This document shows positions 26,001 through 38,200 of a stretch of DNA of 64,000 bases, piece by piece. The position numbers and the translations under genes are program-made. Numbering within the stretch: position 1 is the stretch's first letter; the number at the start of each line of letters is the position of its first letter. The DNA comes from Toxoplasma gondii ME49. Lineage: Eukaryota > Apicomplexa > Conoidasida > Eucoccidiorida > Sarcocystidae. Location of the stretch: contig NC_031471.1 in the NCBI RefSeq assembly GCF_000006565.2, forward strand, positions 2,612,691 to 2,676,690, read 5' to 3'. The notes under the pieces were generated by a model. That model worked only from the letters and a program-made list of their open reading frames with translations, had not been told where the DNA came from and made no database searches.

Positions 26001-29000
26001 CCTACTGTACAGACAGAATACATCTATGCAGATTCAACCCTCTTCGAAAACGTGTACCTGTGACAAAAGACATATTGCAAACGCAGAAGGCATGTAACTG
26101 TCACAGGTTGTATATATAATTGTACATCAGTATGCATGTATATATATATATATGTATTTGCGTAACACACTTGTCGCAGAACGTAGACATACGTATGTAT
26201 GTTGATATAGGCGCATGCGAAGGAAGGTGTGTGTAACTCCTTTCGCGAGTTGAGTGGGATTGTCGAGGCTTGAGTTCCGGGATACGTTTCTTCGTAGGAA
26301 ACTTCTGGGGCGTTTTTTGTGAACTGTCCAACGACGGGAAGTCTCTGTTTCAATGCATGTAGTTACTGATGGTTCCCGGGGAGAGATCATCACCCGTCGT
26401 CCCACTGTGTCATCCTCCAATCAGGGCTGCGTTGTTTTTTCTGCGCACGGTCTGTCTCTGTCAGCTCTCATTGCGATGTCAATGAATGCCCAGCAACTCG
26501 ACGACTTGGAGCGGCTCTTCAGGAAAATCGACATCGACAACAGCGGCTGCATCAAGGTGCGAGAAATGCGGCAGTCTGTTATTTTTTCTCCTCTCTTCCT
26601 GCGCGTCGCAGGCTCCATCCGTGTATGCTGTAAAGGCAAACGCTCGGCGGGAGGGTGCCGCACTGAAAGCCACGGTGTTGCTATGCTCCTGCTGTCTCGC
26701 TTGCTTCTCGCCAGGAGGATGCTCTCCGAGTCCTGGCAGGCGCGTGGTGTCTAGAGGAGTACCCCTCTCTGTTGTTTTCCTTCGCACCGGCCAGATAAAC
26801 GCCAGACTGCTGATATATATATATATATATGCTTTCTGTGCTGTATCTGAAACGTTAGGTGCCGTTCCTTTAGCCTGCTCCGTGTCTTTCTCGTTTCTTG
26901 GACTCGCAAGCAGAAACCGTATTGAGGACTCTCGTACCTGCGGGTGCACTGGACTGCCTGTCTGACCTCCTGAGATGGAGACCTGACAAGCAGTTGAATC
27001 ATCTTTGTTCCATCAAGCTTCTCCATGCACGGTCGTTGTTTGATCGAATTCAAACGAACTGTTTTGTTTCTTTTCCCGGTGTCTTTCAGATGGATCGAAT
27101 GGTAGCAGTTCTCGTCACCTTTCTGGACGTTCCCCGAGATGAAGCGCTTCGCATTTTCCAGCGCATCGATCAGACAAGTAATGAAGCAAATAAATTTAAT
27201 ATGGAAAACAATTCTTCGTCTTCTTTCTCTCTCTGTCCCTTGGGTTGCGTACGTCAGGAACATGTTGCCTCTTTCATGTGCGCAGTCCGATTTCCCTGGA
27301 GTCTCGTCTTTCTTATCCACCTTTCCCTGGTTCCTTTCAGTCTTTTACCTCCTCTTCACTTTCTGGATTTCCTTTTCTGTCCTTTCTTCCTTTTCACTTC
27401 GTTTTTCTTCTGCTCTGTACCCCTGACGTCTCCTATCGGCTGCGCTTTCTTCGATCTCCCCATTCCTTTGTGGCGCAAGTCCAGCAGAACTGGGGTGCCT
27501 CCGTCCGTCGTCTTGGTTCACTGTCGAGAGCTGTAGGCAAGTGTCTAGCGCGTCGCTTTTTCTTCTGTCTGCCAGAGTGCGCCCAAATGCTGTCTGGGAC
27601 ACTAATAACTGAGACAGGGTCATTTAGAAGCTTTTCTGCGGAGTATATACCACACGTTGGACTGCTGGTTTCGATCCAGAAGGCCTGGGTTCCCCTGATC
27701 AAAGTTCTCTCGCATCGGTGTCGGCATTTGCGGAGGCGTCGATGGGATTCTTGTCTTGGCTCTTCTTCTTTCAGGAGCGGAGGAGATCAACTACAGCGAG
27801 TTCTTAGCTGCGACCCTGCAGACACGCATCGCGCTCAATCAGCAGCTCATTCGAGAGGCCTTTGAACGGTTAGCATCTGTGCCTCTCGCGATTTCTCGCA
27901 GTTTTATAGCGAAAAACATTTACACATTTTTCAGTTCTTCAAAGTGTTATGAAGGCGTCGCTTCCTCTTGTCTCACTGTTCCTCGCTAGCAGACGATGTC
28001 GCCAGCAAGCAAAGCGTTCCCTTGCGACTTGTGTGCGCTTAATCGACATCTGTCGATCGTGGTATCAATCAAGGATATACAAATGAGCAGTGCTTGTGCA
28101 GTGGCTTCTTACAAGTGGCATCTATCCAGACACGTCGACCGACTCCGTTTTTTAACTTAGATGCACAGGTGCACATACTTCATCTTTTCGTGTACTTCCG
28201 TGACTCCTCAATTTAAGTTGACACGTTCTTTTACAGTGTATCTGAGAAATAGAACCGCGTATCCGATGCACAGATGCACATGATTCGTCTGTGTACCGTT
28301 TGTACCTACTCGCGTCCCCAGTTTAAGCAGAACTGTAGTTTATCCGGACTAGGCAACCGATCTAAAATCGTGCTGTCTCTGTTAAGTCAAGCGCGGTGTG
28401 TTGACGACTAGTTTGCATGTGCTCAACAGAGAAAAACCACGAAGTATCCGGTGTGAGTCCAGAGAGTCGCGGTGTATAGCAGTCACAAAGAATTTGGTTA
28501 AGCAGATTAAAGTACGACCCCGATTCAAAAAGGTGGAAACCCATCTTCGCCCCCATAGCTGTCTTACTAGTCTTGGAGACAGTCGATGTGTCGAAATTTT
28601 AAAATGCCACCGTCTCTCTGTGTAGCTGAGTCGCATCCTGTAGCGTGTGACAGCGAGTCGAGCTTCAGTTTCTATCCGACAGGTATTGCCTGCGTGGCAC
28701 CTTATGCTATAATTCCCTTATCCACAGAAACAGCTCCCTGGGTACCCAAAAGTCCGGTGCTCTGCCTTGGGCGTAGATATGCAGCCACAGTTCAACTCGC
28801 TACCGTTTCCATCGCGACCGTTATCCCTCTGCCACCCCCGGTCTCGTGTCTTGTGGTTATGTTTACTTGCACCCTTCTGTCATATTTTTGTTGAGGCCTT
28901 CTCGCACGTTCCTCACATGAAGACATGTGTCTCATTCCTTATCATCCCCGACTGTCTCAATTTGGGATCTGTGTGGAATGTTAGATTCGATGTAGATAAC

Positions 29001-30479
29001 AGCGGCCACATCAGCTTGGAGAACCTGCGTTACGTGCTGGGAGATAGTTACGACAGTTTGTCTGTTGAAGAGATTCTGCGGCAGTGCGACCGAAAACAGA
29101 ACGGCGTCATAGAGTTCGACGAGGTACGTTCAAACTCCGTCCTACGAATTGAACCTTCTCCATGAAATGAGGAGCGAGAGACTGAGACGAAAGAGCGAAA
29201 CGCAGAAAAACGAGAAGACCAAGAGGAAACAAAGAAGGAACAAAAGAAAGTCTTACTTTGCTGTTCATAATACACATTTCCAGCAGTTCTTTCTGGGGGA
29301 CTGCTGGAGGCGGGTCTACCTATTGCCCCGCCTCTGAGGCCTCGTGAGAGGCGTTGGCAGCTAGTTGCGCGTGTCTGTGCCCTTTCGATGGCCGCTGGTT
29401 TCATGGATTCGATTCACGAACTAGAAAATGCCGTTAACGTTTGAGATAAGTAGATCGCTGTGGTGTTTTCAATGAGCACAGGAAATGCTACACTCCCCAA
29501 TTGGGAGTGCTTTGATAAACTATTCGCACAATCACTCAGCACTCATCAAGTTCTTGGGCGACACCACAGCTTTTTCGTGTGCCTGACTTGCGAGAAATGG
29601 CCTGGAACGCATCCGCATTCAAGAAACACAGTCTCTGTCGCGGTCTGTAATCTTCCGTTAGTCCCGCTCTTTTCTCTTCTTTTGCGAGAGACACCGGGCC
29701 TCATGTGTTCGCTTCTCTAAGTCCGCCTGTTTGTGACCACTCGCATCCCGTCTTTTTCTTCTTCACTAATGTATGCAGTTCATGCTGGCTCTCACTGGAG
29801 ATGAATCAGGTGTCCTTGAGAGTGGGAACTCGATGGACCTTGTTGCTCAAGGCGCCGCGCTAACAGCTGTAAGAACTCTATCCTATAGTAGTTGCGGTGC
29901 ATCTTTGACGCACGCGATTATATGCAAGTCAAGAATCCTCGCCTCGACGTTTACCGGCGGCAAAACACACATGACTTTGACTCTTCACTTGCCTCCGTAC
30001 TTCACACGTGTATCCATTCCCTTTGTCACGTGCAGCACGCTGATTTCCAAAGACTTGGGAAAATTTTTCTCTTCCGTGGTGCACTGGAATTGATATCTCT
30101 GTGTGATGGGCCGTGTTCTGCTTACTTTCTTTACCTCATTTAAAGGCACTGTTCCCAAGCAGCCGTATCGTGTTGGCTAGTTGCGCGTATCACGTTTCGT
30201 AAATGCAGTCAGTGACAAGGCTCTTTTATTTTCCATGATCGGTTTTACGTGTCCCTTCCAGGCTACGCAGCACTTGCGGTGGACATCATTTCTTTGTGTT
30301 TGTGTCCTATTTTTGCACAGCAAGTGAGTCGCAACATGAGTGAGCTGGCGGACGCTGTCCTCGCGAAGCGCTTCACAGATTCTTCCTCTTCGTCGTCTGC
30401 GGACTTACACGGGCTGGGCGTAGAGCACGCGTGCACCCCTCCAAATAGTTCCCGGGACGCTAGCACGATGCCTAAATAG
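18075..30479 (+). CDS. Calcium-dependent protein kinase (CDPK) with N-terminal acylation motif and C2H2-like finger
   Basis: Fifteen exons join in phase to 1171 codons: 18075-18523, 19133-20252, 20671-20824, 21541-21861, 22618-22924, 23500-23551, 24257-24386, 24818-24977, 25722-25882, 26465-26556, 27090-27177, 27775-27868, 28985-29123, 29779-29868, 30321-30479. The first ATG after an upstream stop gives MGCTHS, a classic N-myristoylation site with Cys3 for palmitoylation. Residues 4-550 are mostly disordered but contain C-x2-C-x12-H-x4-H (C291, C294, H307, H312). Kinase core: glycine loop GTGISGAV at 573-580, K595, helix-C E613, HRDLK with D782, DFG 803-805 and APE 827-829. The gatekeeper is M736. 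About 94 low-complexity residues interrupt the N-lobe (637-730). Four EF-hand loops follow (974-985, 1009-1020, 1045-1056, 1078-1089), all with non-consensus ligands. The protein belongs to the CDPK family, which links Ca2+ to motility, invasion and egress in this group. I cannot assign the paralogue number. Membrane attachment is inferred. Confidence 0.92.
20862..20995. repeat. TA microsatellites in CDPK intron
   Basis: Two TA tracts (about 20866-20896 and 20970-20993) sit just after the splice donor of the exon that carries the start of the glycine loop. Confidence 0.95.
22960..23150. repeat. TA microsatellites in CDPK intron
   Basis: TA runs at about 22966-23001 and 23126-23148 lie in the intron that splits the catalytic HRDLK codon from its downstream LEN motif. 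Confidence 0.95.
26812..26831. repeat. Short TA microsatellite in CDPK intron
   Basis: About nine TA units in the intron between the two exons that encode the first EF-hand loop. Similar short tracts occur in other introns of this gene near 24060, 25018 and 26137. Confidence 0.9.
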
Positions 30480-32614
30480 CGACATCGCGGCTACACCATC
30501 TGGGAAGTTTATGGCGGTGCCAGACGCTTGCAACAATGCTAGAGAAAGTGACGAGGCAAGAAAACAGAGCGACTCGTTTGTGACAGACTCGCTTTCAACT
30601 GTCCTACCACAGAACGTGGGGGCGTAGGAGCGCAGACACACAGAACCGACCAGGGGACGATTCTGGGTTGCTACCCAGGAAACAGATTCAGATTTCTTCA
30701 CAAACGTTTTGGAGTGAACTCAAAAGGCGATTGCCCACTATGCTTCGTTCAGTAGACGGGATCCCGGGAAACAGACACGGTCATCACGCAGAGAGCTGAG
30801 AAGCAGGTTTTCAGAGGAGAAAGTAGATATGGAGCGAGAGAGGGGAACGTCGGAAAAACAAATAGGGAAAGTTCTCCCGATGCAGCTGATGCCACCATGT
30901 CGAAAAGGGCAGGTGCCGCGGCTCCCCGTTTAGAATTTCTGTGCTGATCCATGTAGTATGCAATGGAGTTCCAGTGCGTTCCTGGTGATTGTCTCAGTTC
31001 ACGTCGTCTCCGCAAGAACAAATGCCTTCTTCAATCGAACGAGCCTTATAGTGGGAGTTTTTGTGCGGTCCACTGTCCAAACAACGCTGCGGTTTGTTCA
31101 CTGGCATCTGCACTCGACGAAAGTTTTGCACCTTGCCAGATGTCTTTGTCGCGCCCAGAGAACATCACCGATATGCGCCACGAAAGTAGCGCTATGGCGG
31201 ACAATATCGTTAGTAAGGGAACAGCCTGACTGAAAACAAGGAGTATATGCGTACACCGATAAACAATAGATTTCTAAGGTGGGCCACCCCGCAAGCTTTT
31301 TGCGGCCTTCCATCACGTATGCAATAACGGCAGAAGGGCGTGAGCCACTTGTTAGGCTTCGCGTGAAAGATGAAATCACCCGTAATGTAGGATAGCTTCT
31401 GTTGCGCCAGCATCAAATTCAGGTGGCGGCTTGCTAACTGATGGACGATGACGGCTGGTACTCGCTTTATAGCTGTATCCACATACAAATCTGACGCAGG
31501 TGGTCTCGAGCTAGAAAACCGATGCGCGGCACCGGGCAATTACTGCAGCGTGGTAATCACTATCCCAGGAAACTGCCGTCGAAATCAGAAATAGGGAGAC
31601 GAATGGAGCACGATAGGGCTACAGCTTTTTAAACACAAACAGTAGTGACAACAGAGGTTTTGGAAGGTACGACTCTTCAACTAAACACGAAAGGCATCCA
31701 TGACTCCCGGTATTGGCGCGTTTGAGACCAGAGAACGGCGACAGTCCAGAGAGTGGTAACCTCGATATAGGCAACGTTTTTCCATTAGTTGTACCGGTCA
31801 GTGTCAGCAGGACGGCATAAGGGTCGCATCTGAGAAAGCGTTAACTGTCAATCGCGTCGCTTGTGTCGTCCCCGATCAGCTACTGCCTCGACGTATCATG
31901 ACCGGCCAACTGAGGGGAGCAACGAAAAAGCGCTTCACCTGGCAAAGCAGAATTCGTCATTCTTCATAAGTGCACCACCACATTAAAAAAACACCGCAAT
32001 ATACCGTACAGGTTACCCAGTTCGTCCCTCGCTACCCCACTCTGAAAACTGGCAAGGCGGCAGCCTCATCCTACCGTCAGAACGAGTTGTCGCTCGCTAC
32101 TGTCGGGTTCAGACTGATTCATTGTTTGATTCGGTTCATCGAGATGTACACAACTTCTCACTGAAGCGTCAGAATTGTTTACACTGTTGACAACGGAGGA
32201 CCAACGCTCTGCTCGTTACCGGGAAGCTGGCTCTGTCTGGCAAGCACCTCGTCGCGATTGCGAGGCCAGCAACTCAACAGCCCCAAACGTGCTTGTTTCT
32301 ACAACTGCCTTTGCTGGCTATGTGGAATTATCCGTCCACGCTTCGCTACTACTCCGACTGCTCAGTTTGCGTGACATTGTGCTATCGTGGCGGCCGGCTC
32401 TGATCATGCACGCATTGCCGCCGACACTGCTCGTAGTCGAAAAACGAAACTCGGGGTTAAATTTGGCAACAGGTACACGCCATAGCGAACATGGATGATC
32501 AATCATTTCTCACCCATTTACAATTAAGCTTACGTCGACTGTTCCGATAGACGATTGTAAGATCTAAATATATTCAATTATACTGTTTGTTTTCTGCGGC
32601 TCTACCATCGTACG
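30480..32614. other. Intergenic: 3' flank of CDPK
   Basis: No frame here has protein character or credible exon structure. It probably holds the CDPK 3' UTR and the promoter of the OTU locus. Confidence 0.45.
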
Positions 32615-33532
32615 ATGCATTCAACGAATCATCAAGCCCCCTGGTCTCAGACCAGGACCCTTGTCTCGAGCCCCTCTAAAATGCCTGTTTCTGCCGTAGA
32701 GGGAACTCTTCCCTCGAACCTCTTTTCTGTCTCGCGGCAGCAGCTTGCTTCGTCGCCGGGTTCCGGCCATCAATACCGTGATTTACTACGCCCTGCAAAA
32801 AGGCTTCCGCTACCCCTCTCTCCGCTAGAGCAAACGGCTATGGTGCTCTCAAGTGGATGGCGTGCTCTGATACGCTGTTGTCAGCCGGTGCTCGCGACCC
32901 CTAACGTGAGTGCCTCTGACAAGCAAGAGCTTGCTCCCTCCTTCGTCGGCCGCGTCGACGAAGAGGAACTAAACTTGGAGTCAGAGACCAAAGTAAACTA
33001 CCGCGTCCATGCTACACTGCAAGGAGACATCTGCTGGACACCGAGTACGGCGAGCGAGGAGTTCGACCCGGAGTCCCACTCTTGCGCTGACGATGCAGTC
33101 ATTGTTTCGTCATTTGGGAGCCGAGTCGACGCCGCGGAACTGGATCTGGACCGAGACGCTGACATCGTCTATGATTCTGCGTACGAAGCAGACAACGAAG
33201 AAGACGCGTGGTCAGAAACAGGGTCGGAAGAAGACGCGGACGAATCTCCTAGAAGTAGCGAGGTCTTGACTCAAGCTGACGAAGATGGCCAGAGTTTCGA
33301 AGGAGACCTTGCTACTACGAACTTCGTCGCGTCGACGCAGACAGGCGAAGACTTCTCTGGAGACGAATGGGAAATTCCTGAGGAGATTTCACCAGCAGAG
33401 GGGATGACGACGAGGACACCAACCCCTCCCGGAGGATCACCGGGAGATTGCTGCGGAGATGGAAATGAGAAAAAATCTTCGGTCGATTCGCAGCCCTCCA
33501 CGAGAAGGAGCAACCCGTGTGTCAATCTCTGA
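32615..33532 (+). CDS. N-terminal part of OTU protease locus (first reading frame)
   Basis: An ATG-initiated frame of 305 codons. Its first 100 residues are Ser/Pro-rich. Residues about 110-260 are strongly acidic, with EEEL, DLDRDAD and SETGSEEDADE-type stretches, and the end is Pro/Gly-rich. No catalytic domain is present. The frame closes at 33532 and overlaps the OTU-domain frame, which lies one base back. Both frames read as protein up to and from a run of six A at 33470-33475. The two are therefore probably one gene broken by a one-base difference, either a sequencing error in the homopolymer, a true frameshift mutation or, less likely, ribosomal slippage. A spliced intron does not fit, because no donor and acceptor pair of reasonable spacing exists between them. 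Confidence 0.55.
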   Translation: MHSTNHQAPWSQTRTLVSSPSKMPVSAVEGTLPSNLFSVSRQQLASSPGSGHQYRDLLRPAKRLPLPLSPLEQTAMVLSSGWRALIRCCQPVLATPNVSASDKQELAPSFVGRVDEEELNLESETKVNYRVHATLQGDICWTPSTASEEFDPESHSCADDAVIVSSFGSRVDAAELDLDRDADIVYDSAYEADNEEDAWSETGSEEDADESPRSSEVLTQADEDGQSFEGDLATTNFVASTQTGEDFSGDEWEIPEEISPAEGMTTRTPTPPGGSPGDCCGDGNEKKSSVDSQPSTRRSNPCVNL

Positions 33533-34299
33533 GTCAACTGCCCAGAGACATGCAGGCGCCTCCTTTGGAGCAGTCGGTTCAAGCGTCGAAGTTGTCGCAG
33601 CGGTCCTCCAGCCGACCTTCAGCCAAGCTACCACCGGAAATGTTGCCCTTTATCGCCCCTCATCCGCAATGGTGCCGTCGCTTCGCCTATGACTTTAAAA
33701 CGCCAGCGAAGAGTCTGTCCATGGTGCCGCAACCCGAGCTGTCATTCTACGACGCGGTGGTTGTGGAGCGGCACCGGGTTGCTCCTGACGGAAATTGTCA
33801 ATTCCGTTCCGTCAGCTACGCGTTGCTAGGCACAGAGGATGCCCATGCGGAAATCCGGCAAGAGGTGGCGCACTATCTGAGGGGCAACTTTAGTCGGCTT
33901 AGCTGGCTGATAAACCCGGACACACTGGAGGAAGACGAGGGGAGAATGGCTCGACTCGACAAGAAATACAGAGTCAGAATTCCGTACAAAACCTACAAAG
34001 GTTATCCCTTGGCAGAAGACGAGCTCAAACTTAATTGGGTTATCAGGCTTGGAGACGCACGATACAGGATCTGGGGTGACGAGTGCACTCTCGCTGTGAT
34101 GGCGGAGATGTACAACATCCGGATCGTTGTTGAGCAACAAGAAGGCGACGGGCGTCGGGCAACCAAAATGGGTTCGCATGCAGTCCAGGTTATCATACCA
34201 TACGATGTGGTTCCTGAGGCATGCATCCCGACGATTTTCCTGATCTACGACCTTCAGCGTCAACACTACGACGTGGTCGAAAAGGTCAAACCAAGGTGA
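33476..34299 (+). CDS. OTU-family cysteine protease (deubiquitinase-like) domain
   Basis: This frame is protein-like from about 33476 to the stop at 34299. It has no convincing ATG of its own before the domain, so it is best read as the C-terminal part of the locus starting at 32615. The OTU signature is clear: VAPDGNCQFRSVSYALLG, with the catalytic Cys codon at 33796-33798 and the Asp three residues before it. WGDECTLAVMAEMY forms the second conserved block. The catalytic His lies in HYDVV (codon 34264-34266). OTU proteases remove ubiquitin from substrates; the linkage preference cannot be read from sequence. All catalytic positions are intact, which argues against an old pseudogene. About 180 bases separate the stop from the satellite array. 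Confidence 0.75.
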
Positions 34300-34469
34300 A
34301 AAACGTCACATGCCCTAGCTCAACAACCTCCTGCGTAATCCAAGCCCGACTGTTCGTCTCTCACGTCCGACAAATAGCCAAGTACCGTCGTCAAGAACTG
34401 CCTCCTTCGTCGAATCAAGCCACCGACTGTCTTCCTCGTCCTCTCTTCAAGTTGCGACTTCTTTCCGGA

Positions 34470-34610
34470 ATAACTACAAGCTGGGCGTGAATGTATGTGA
34501 GACGCATTTCGATTCCCTGTCTCCACCTTCCGGCTGGAGCCAAGCTGCAGGCACCTCCGACTCCTACTCCCTCAGACCCAGCTGCCGACCCCGTCTCCCG
34601 CGACGCCTTA
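34470..34610 (+). repeat. Array-junction segment, copy 1
   Basis: About 140 bases between the OTU stop and the first satellite unit that recur almost identically at 38067-38200 after the assembly gap. They begin near an ACTACA...GCTGG sequence and continue with GTGAATGTATGTGAGACGC. They are not part of the regular 520-bp unit. Confidence 0.8.
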
Positions 34611-37600
34611 TGCCCTTTGACTTGTCACCTCCATCACGGCTGGAGGCGCCTCTTCGCCGACGTTTCCGGCATCGACTTCTACCACCTTTGTGGCTCCAAC
34701 AACAGGCGAGCTTGCCTGTGAAAAAACAAAAAAAAATCAAAAAAAGAAAACGCACTTCGGCTCCGCGGTCTCATCCCGACAGAGGCAGCTGGGCCGGAGT
34801 CAAAAAAAACAAAAATCAGAAAAACAAAAAGAAAAAAAAATAAAAAAACAACTTTCGTCTTCCTCCCTGCAGACACATTGCATCTGGATTCCTCTCCTAC
34901 GCCTCCTCCTCCCTTCGTCCAAGCCTCCGACTCTGTCTCCCTCGCCCTCTTCTCCACTCTTCAATTCTCTCCGCCATCACCACGAGGAAAGCGTCGTCTC
35001 GTCTAGATCGCATTCCGGTGTCTCTTTTCCACCCTCCAGGAAAAGCAGCCAAGCCGGAAACATCTTCTCCCTCTCCGACTCTCGTCGCTTCCCAACCACG
35101 CCACCCCCTCATCCTCACCGTCGCCTTCATCTACAGTCCTGATATCTCTCCTCCAAGACGGCTGGAGGAGCGGCATCGCGTCTGTAGTCCCCTTCGACTT
35201 CTGTCCCTTCTGTGGCTCCAAGCACAGGCGAGCTCGCCTGTGAAAAAACAAAAAAAATCAAAAAAAGAAAACGCACTTCGGCTCCGCGGTCTCATCCCGA
35301 CAGAGGCAGCTGGGCCGGAGTCAAAAAAACAAAAATCAGAAAAACAAAAAGAAAAAAAAATAAAAAAACAACTTTCGTCTTCCTCCCTGCAGACACAGTG
35401 CATCTGGATTCCTCTCCTACGCCTCCTCCTCCCTTCGTCCAAGCCTCCGACTCTGTCTCCCTCGCCCTCTTCTCCACTCTTCAATTCTCTCCGCCATCAC
35501 CACGAGGAAAGCGTCGTCTCGTCTAGATCGCATTCCGGTGTCTCTTTTCCACCCTCCAGGAAAAGCAGCCAAGCCGGAAACATCTTCTCCCTCTCCGACT
35601 CTCGTCGCTTCCCAACCACGCCACCCCCTCATCCTCACCCTCGCCTTCATCTACAGTCCTGATATCTCTCCTCCAAGACGGCTGGAGGAGCGGCATCGCG
35701 TCTGTAGTCCCCTTCGACTTCTGTCCCTTCTGTGGCTCCAAGCACAGGCGAGCTCGCCTGTGAAAAAACAAAAAAAAGTCAAAAAAAGAAAACGCACTTC
35801 GGCTCCGCGGTCTCATCCCGACAGAGGCAGCTGGGCCGGAGTCAAAAAAACAAAAATCAGAAAAACGAAAAGAAAAAAAATAAAAAAACAACTTTCGTCT
35901 TCCTCCCTGCAGACACAGTGCATCTGGATTCCTCTCCTACGCCTCCTCCTCCCTTCGTCCAAGCCTCCGACTCTGTCTCCCTCGCCCTCTTCTCCACTCT
36001 TCAATTCTCTCCGCCATCACCACGAGGAAAGCGTCGTCTCGTCTAGATCGCATTCCGGTGTCTCTTTTCCACCCTCCAGGAAAAGCAGCCAAGCCGGAAA
36101 CATCTTCTCCCTCTCCGACTCTCGTCGCTTCCCAACCACGCCACCCCCTCATCCTCACCGTCGCCTTCATCTACAGTCCTGATATCTCTCCTCCAAGACG
36201 GCTGGAGGAGCGGCATCGCGTCTGTAGTCCCCTTCGACTTCTGTCCCTTCTGTGGCTCCAAGCACAGGCGAGCTCGCCTGTGAAAAAACAAAAAAAAATC
36301 AAAAAAAGAAAACGCACCTCGGCTCCGTGGTCTCAATTCGACAGAGGCAGCTGGGCCGGAGTCAAAAAAAACCAAAATCAGGAAAACGAAAAGAAAAAAA
36401 AATAAAAAAACAACTTTCGTCTTCCTCCCTGCAGACACAGTGCATCTGGATTCCTCTCCTACGCCTCCTCCTCCCTTCGTCCAAGCCTCCGACTCTGTCT
36501 CCCTCGCCCTCTTCTCCACTCTTCAATTCTCTCCGCCATCACCACGAGGAAAGCGTCGTCTCGTCTAGATCGCATTCCGGTGTCTCTTTTCCACCCTCCA
36601 GGAAAAGCAGCCAAGCCGGAAACATCTTCTCCCTCTCCGACTCTCGTCGCTTCCCAACCACGCCACCCCCTCATCCTCACCGTCGCCTTCATCTACAGTC
36701 CTGATATCTCTCCTCCAAGACGGCTGGAGGAGCGGCATCGCGTCTGTAGTCCCCTTCGACTTCTGTCCCTTCTGTGGCTCCAAGCACAGGCGAGCTCGCC
36801 TGTGAAAAAACAAAAAAAAATCAAAAAAAGAAAACGCACTTCGGCTCCGCGGTCTCATCCCGACAGAGGCAGCTGGGCCGGAGTCAAAAAAAACAAAAAT
36901 CAGAAAAACGAAAAGAAAAAAAAATAAAAAAACAACTTTCGTCTTCCTCCCTGCAGACACAGTGCATCTGGATTCCTCTCCTACGCCTCCTCCTCCCTTC
37001 GTCCAAGCCTCCGACTCTGTCTCCCTCGCCCTCTTCTCCACTCTTCAATTCTCTCCGCCATCACCACGAGGAAAGCGTCGTCTCGTCTAGATCGCATTCC
37101 GGTGTCTCTTTTCCACCCTCCAGGAAAAGCAGCCAAGCCGGAAACATCTTCTCCCTCTCCGACTCTCGTCGCTTCCCAACCACGCCACCCCCTCATCCTC
37201 ACCCTCGCCTTCATCTACAGTCCTGATATCTCTCCTCCAAGACGGCTGGAGGAGCGGCATCGCGTCTGTAGTCCCCTTCGACTTCTGTCCCTTCTGTGGC
37301 TCCAAGCACAGGCGAGCTCGCCAGTGAAAAAACAAAAAAACATCAAAGAAGAAAACGCACTTCGGCTCCGTGGTCTCATCCCGACAGAGGCAGCTGGGCC
37401 GGAGTCAAAAAAAACAAAAATCAGAAAAACAAAAAGAAAAAAAAATAAAAAAACAACTTTCGTCTTCCTCCCTGCAGACACAGTGCATCTGGATTCCTCT
37501 CCTACGCCTCCTCCTCCCTTCGTCCAAGCCTCCGACTCTGTCTCCCTCGCCCTCTTCTCCACTCTTCAATTCTCTCCGCCATCACCACGAGGAAAGCGTC

Positions 37601-38046
37601 GTCTCGTCTAGATCGCATTCCGGTGTCTCTTTTCCACCCTCCAGGAAAAGCAGCCAAGCCGGAAACATCTTCTCCCTCTCCGACTCTCGTCGCTTCCCAA
37701 CCACGCCACCCCCTCATCCTCACCCTCGCCTTCATCTACAGTCCTGATATCTCTCCTCCAAGACGGCTGGAGGAGCGGCATCGCGTCTGTAGTCCCCTTC
37801 GACTTCTGTCCCTTCTGTGGCTCCAAGCACAGGCGAGCTCGCCTGTGAAAAAACAAAAAAAAATCAAAAAAAGAAAACGCACTTCGGCTCCGAGGTCTCA
37901 TCCCGACAGAGGCAGCTGGGCCGGAGTCAAAAAAAACAAAAATCAGAAAAACAAAAAGAAAAAAAAATAAAAAAACAACTTTCGTCTTCCTCCCTGCAGA
38001 CACAGTGCATCTGGATTCCTCTCCTACGCCTCCTCCTTCCTTCGTC

Positions 38047-38066
38047 NNNNNNNNNNNNNNNNNNNN
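38047..38066. other. Assembly gap (20 N)
   Basis: Twenty Ns interrupt a satellite unit 48 bases after its PstI site. Such a round number usually marks a gap of unknown size, so the true copy number and the content between the two half-arrays are unknown. Confidence 0.97.
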
Positions 38067-38200
38067 ACTACAGCTGGTGCGTGAATGTATGTGAGACGCA
38101 TTTCGATTCCCTGTCTCCACCTTCCGGCTGTAGCCAAGCTGCAGGCACCTCCGACTCCTACTCCCTCAGACCCAGCTGCCGACCCCGTCTCCCGCGTCGC
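38067..38200 (+). repeat. Array-junction segment, copy 2
   Basis: Near-identical to 34470-34610 but joined directly to the middle of a regular satellite unit rather than to a diverged one. It shows that the sequence right of the gap is the left edge of a second array, or a misjoined copy of the first. Confidence 0.8.
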
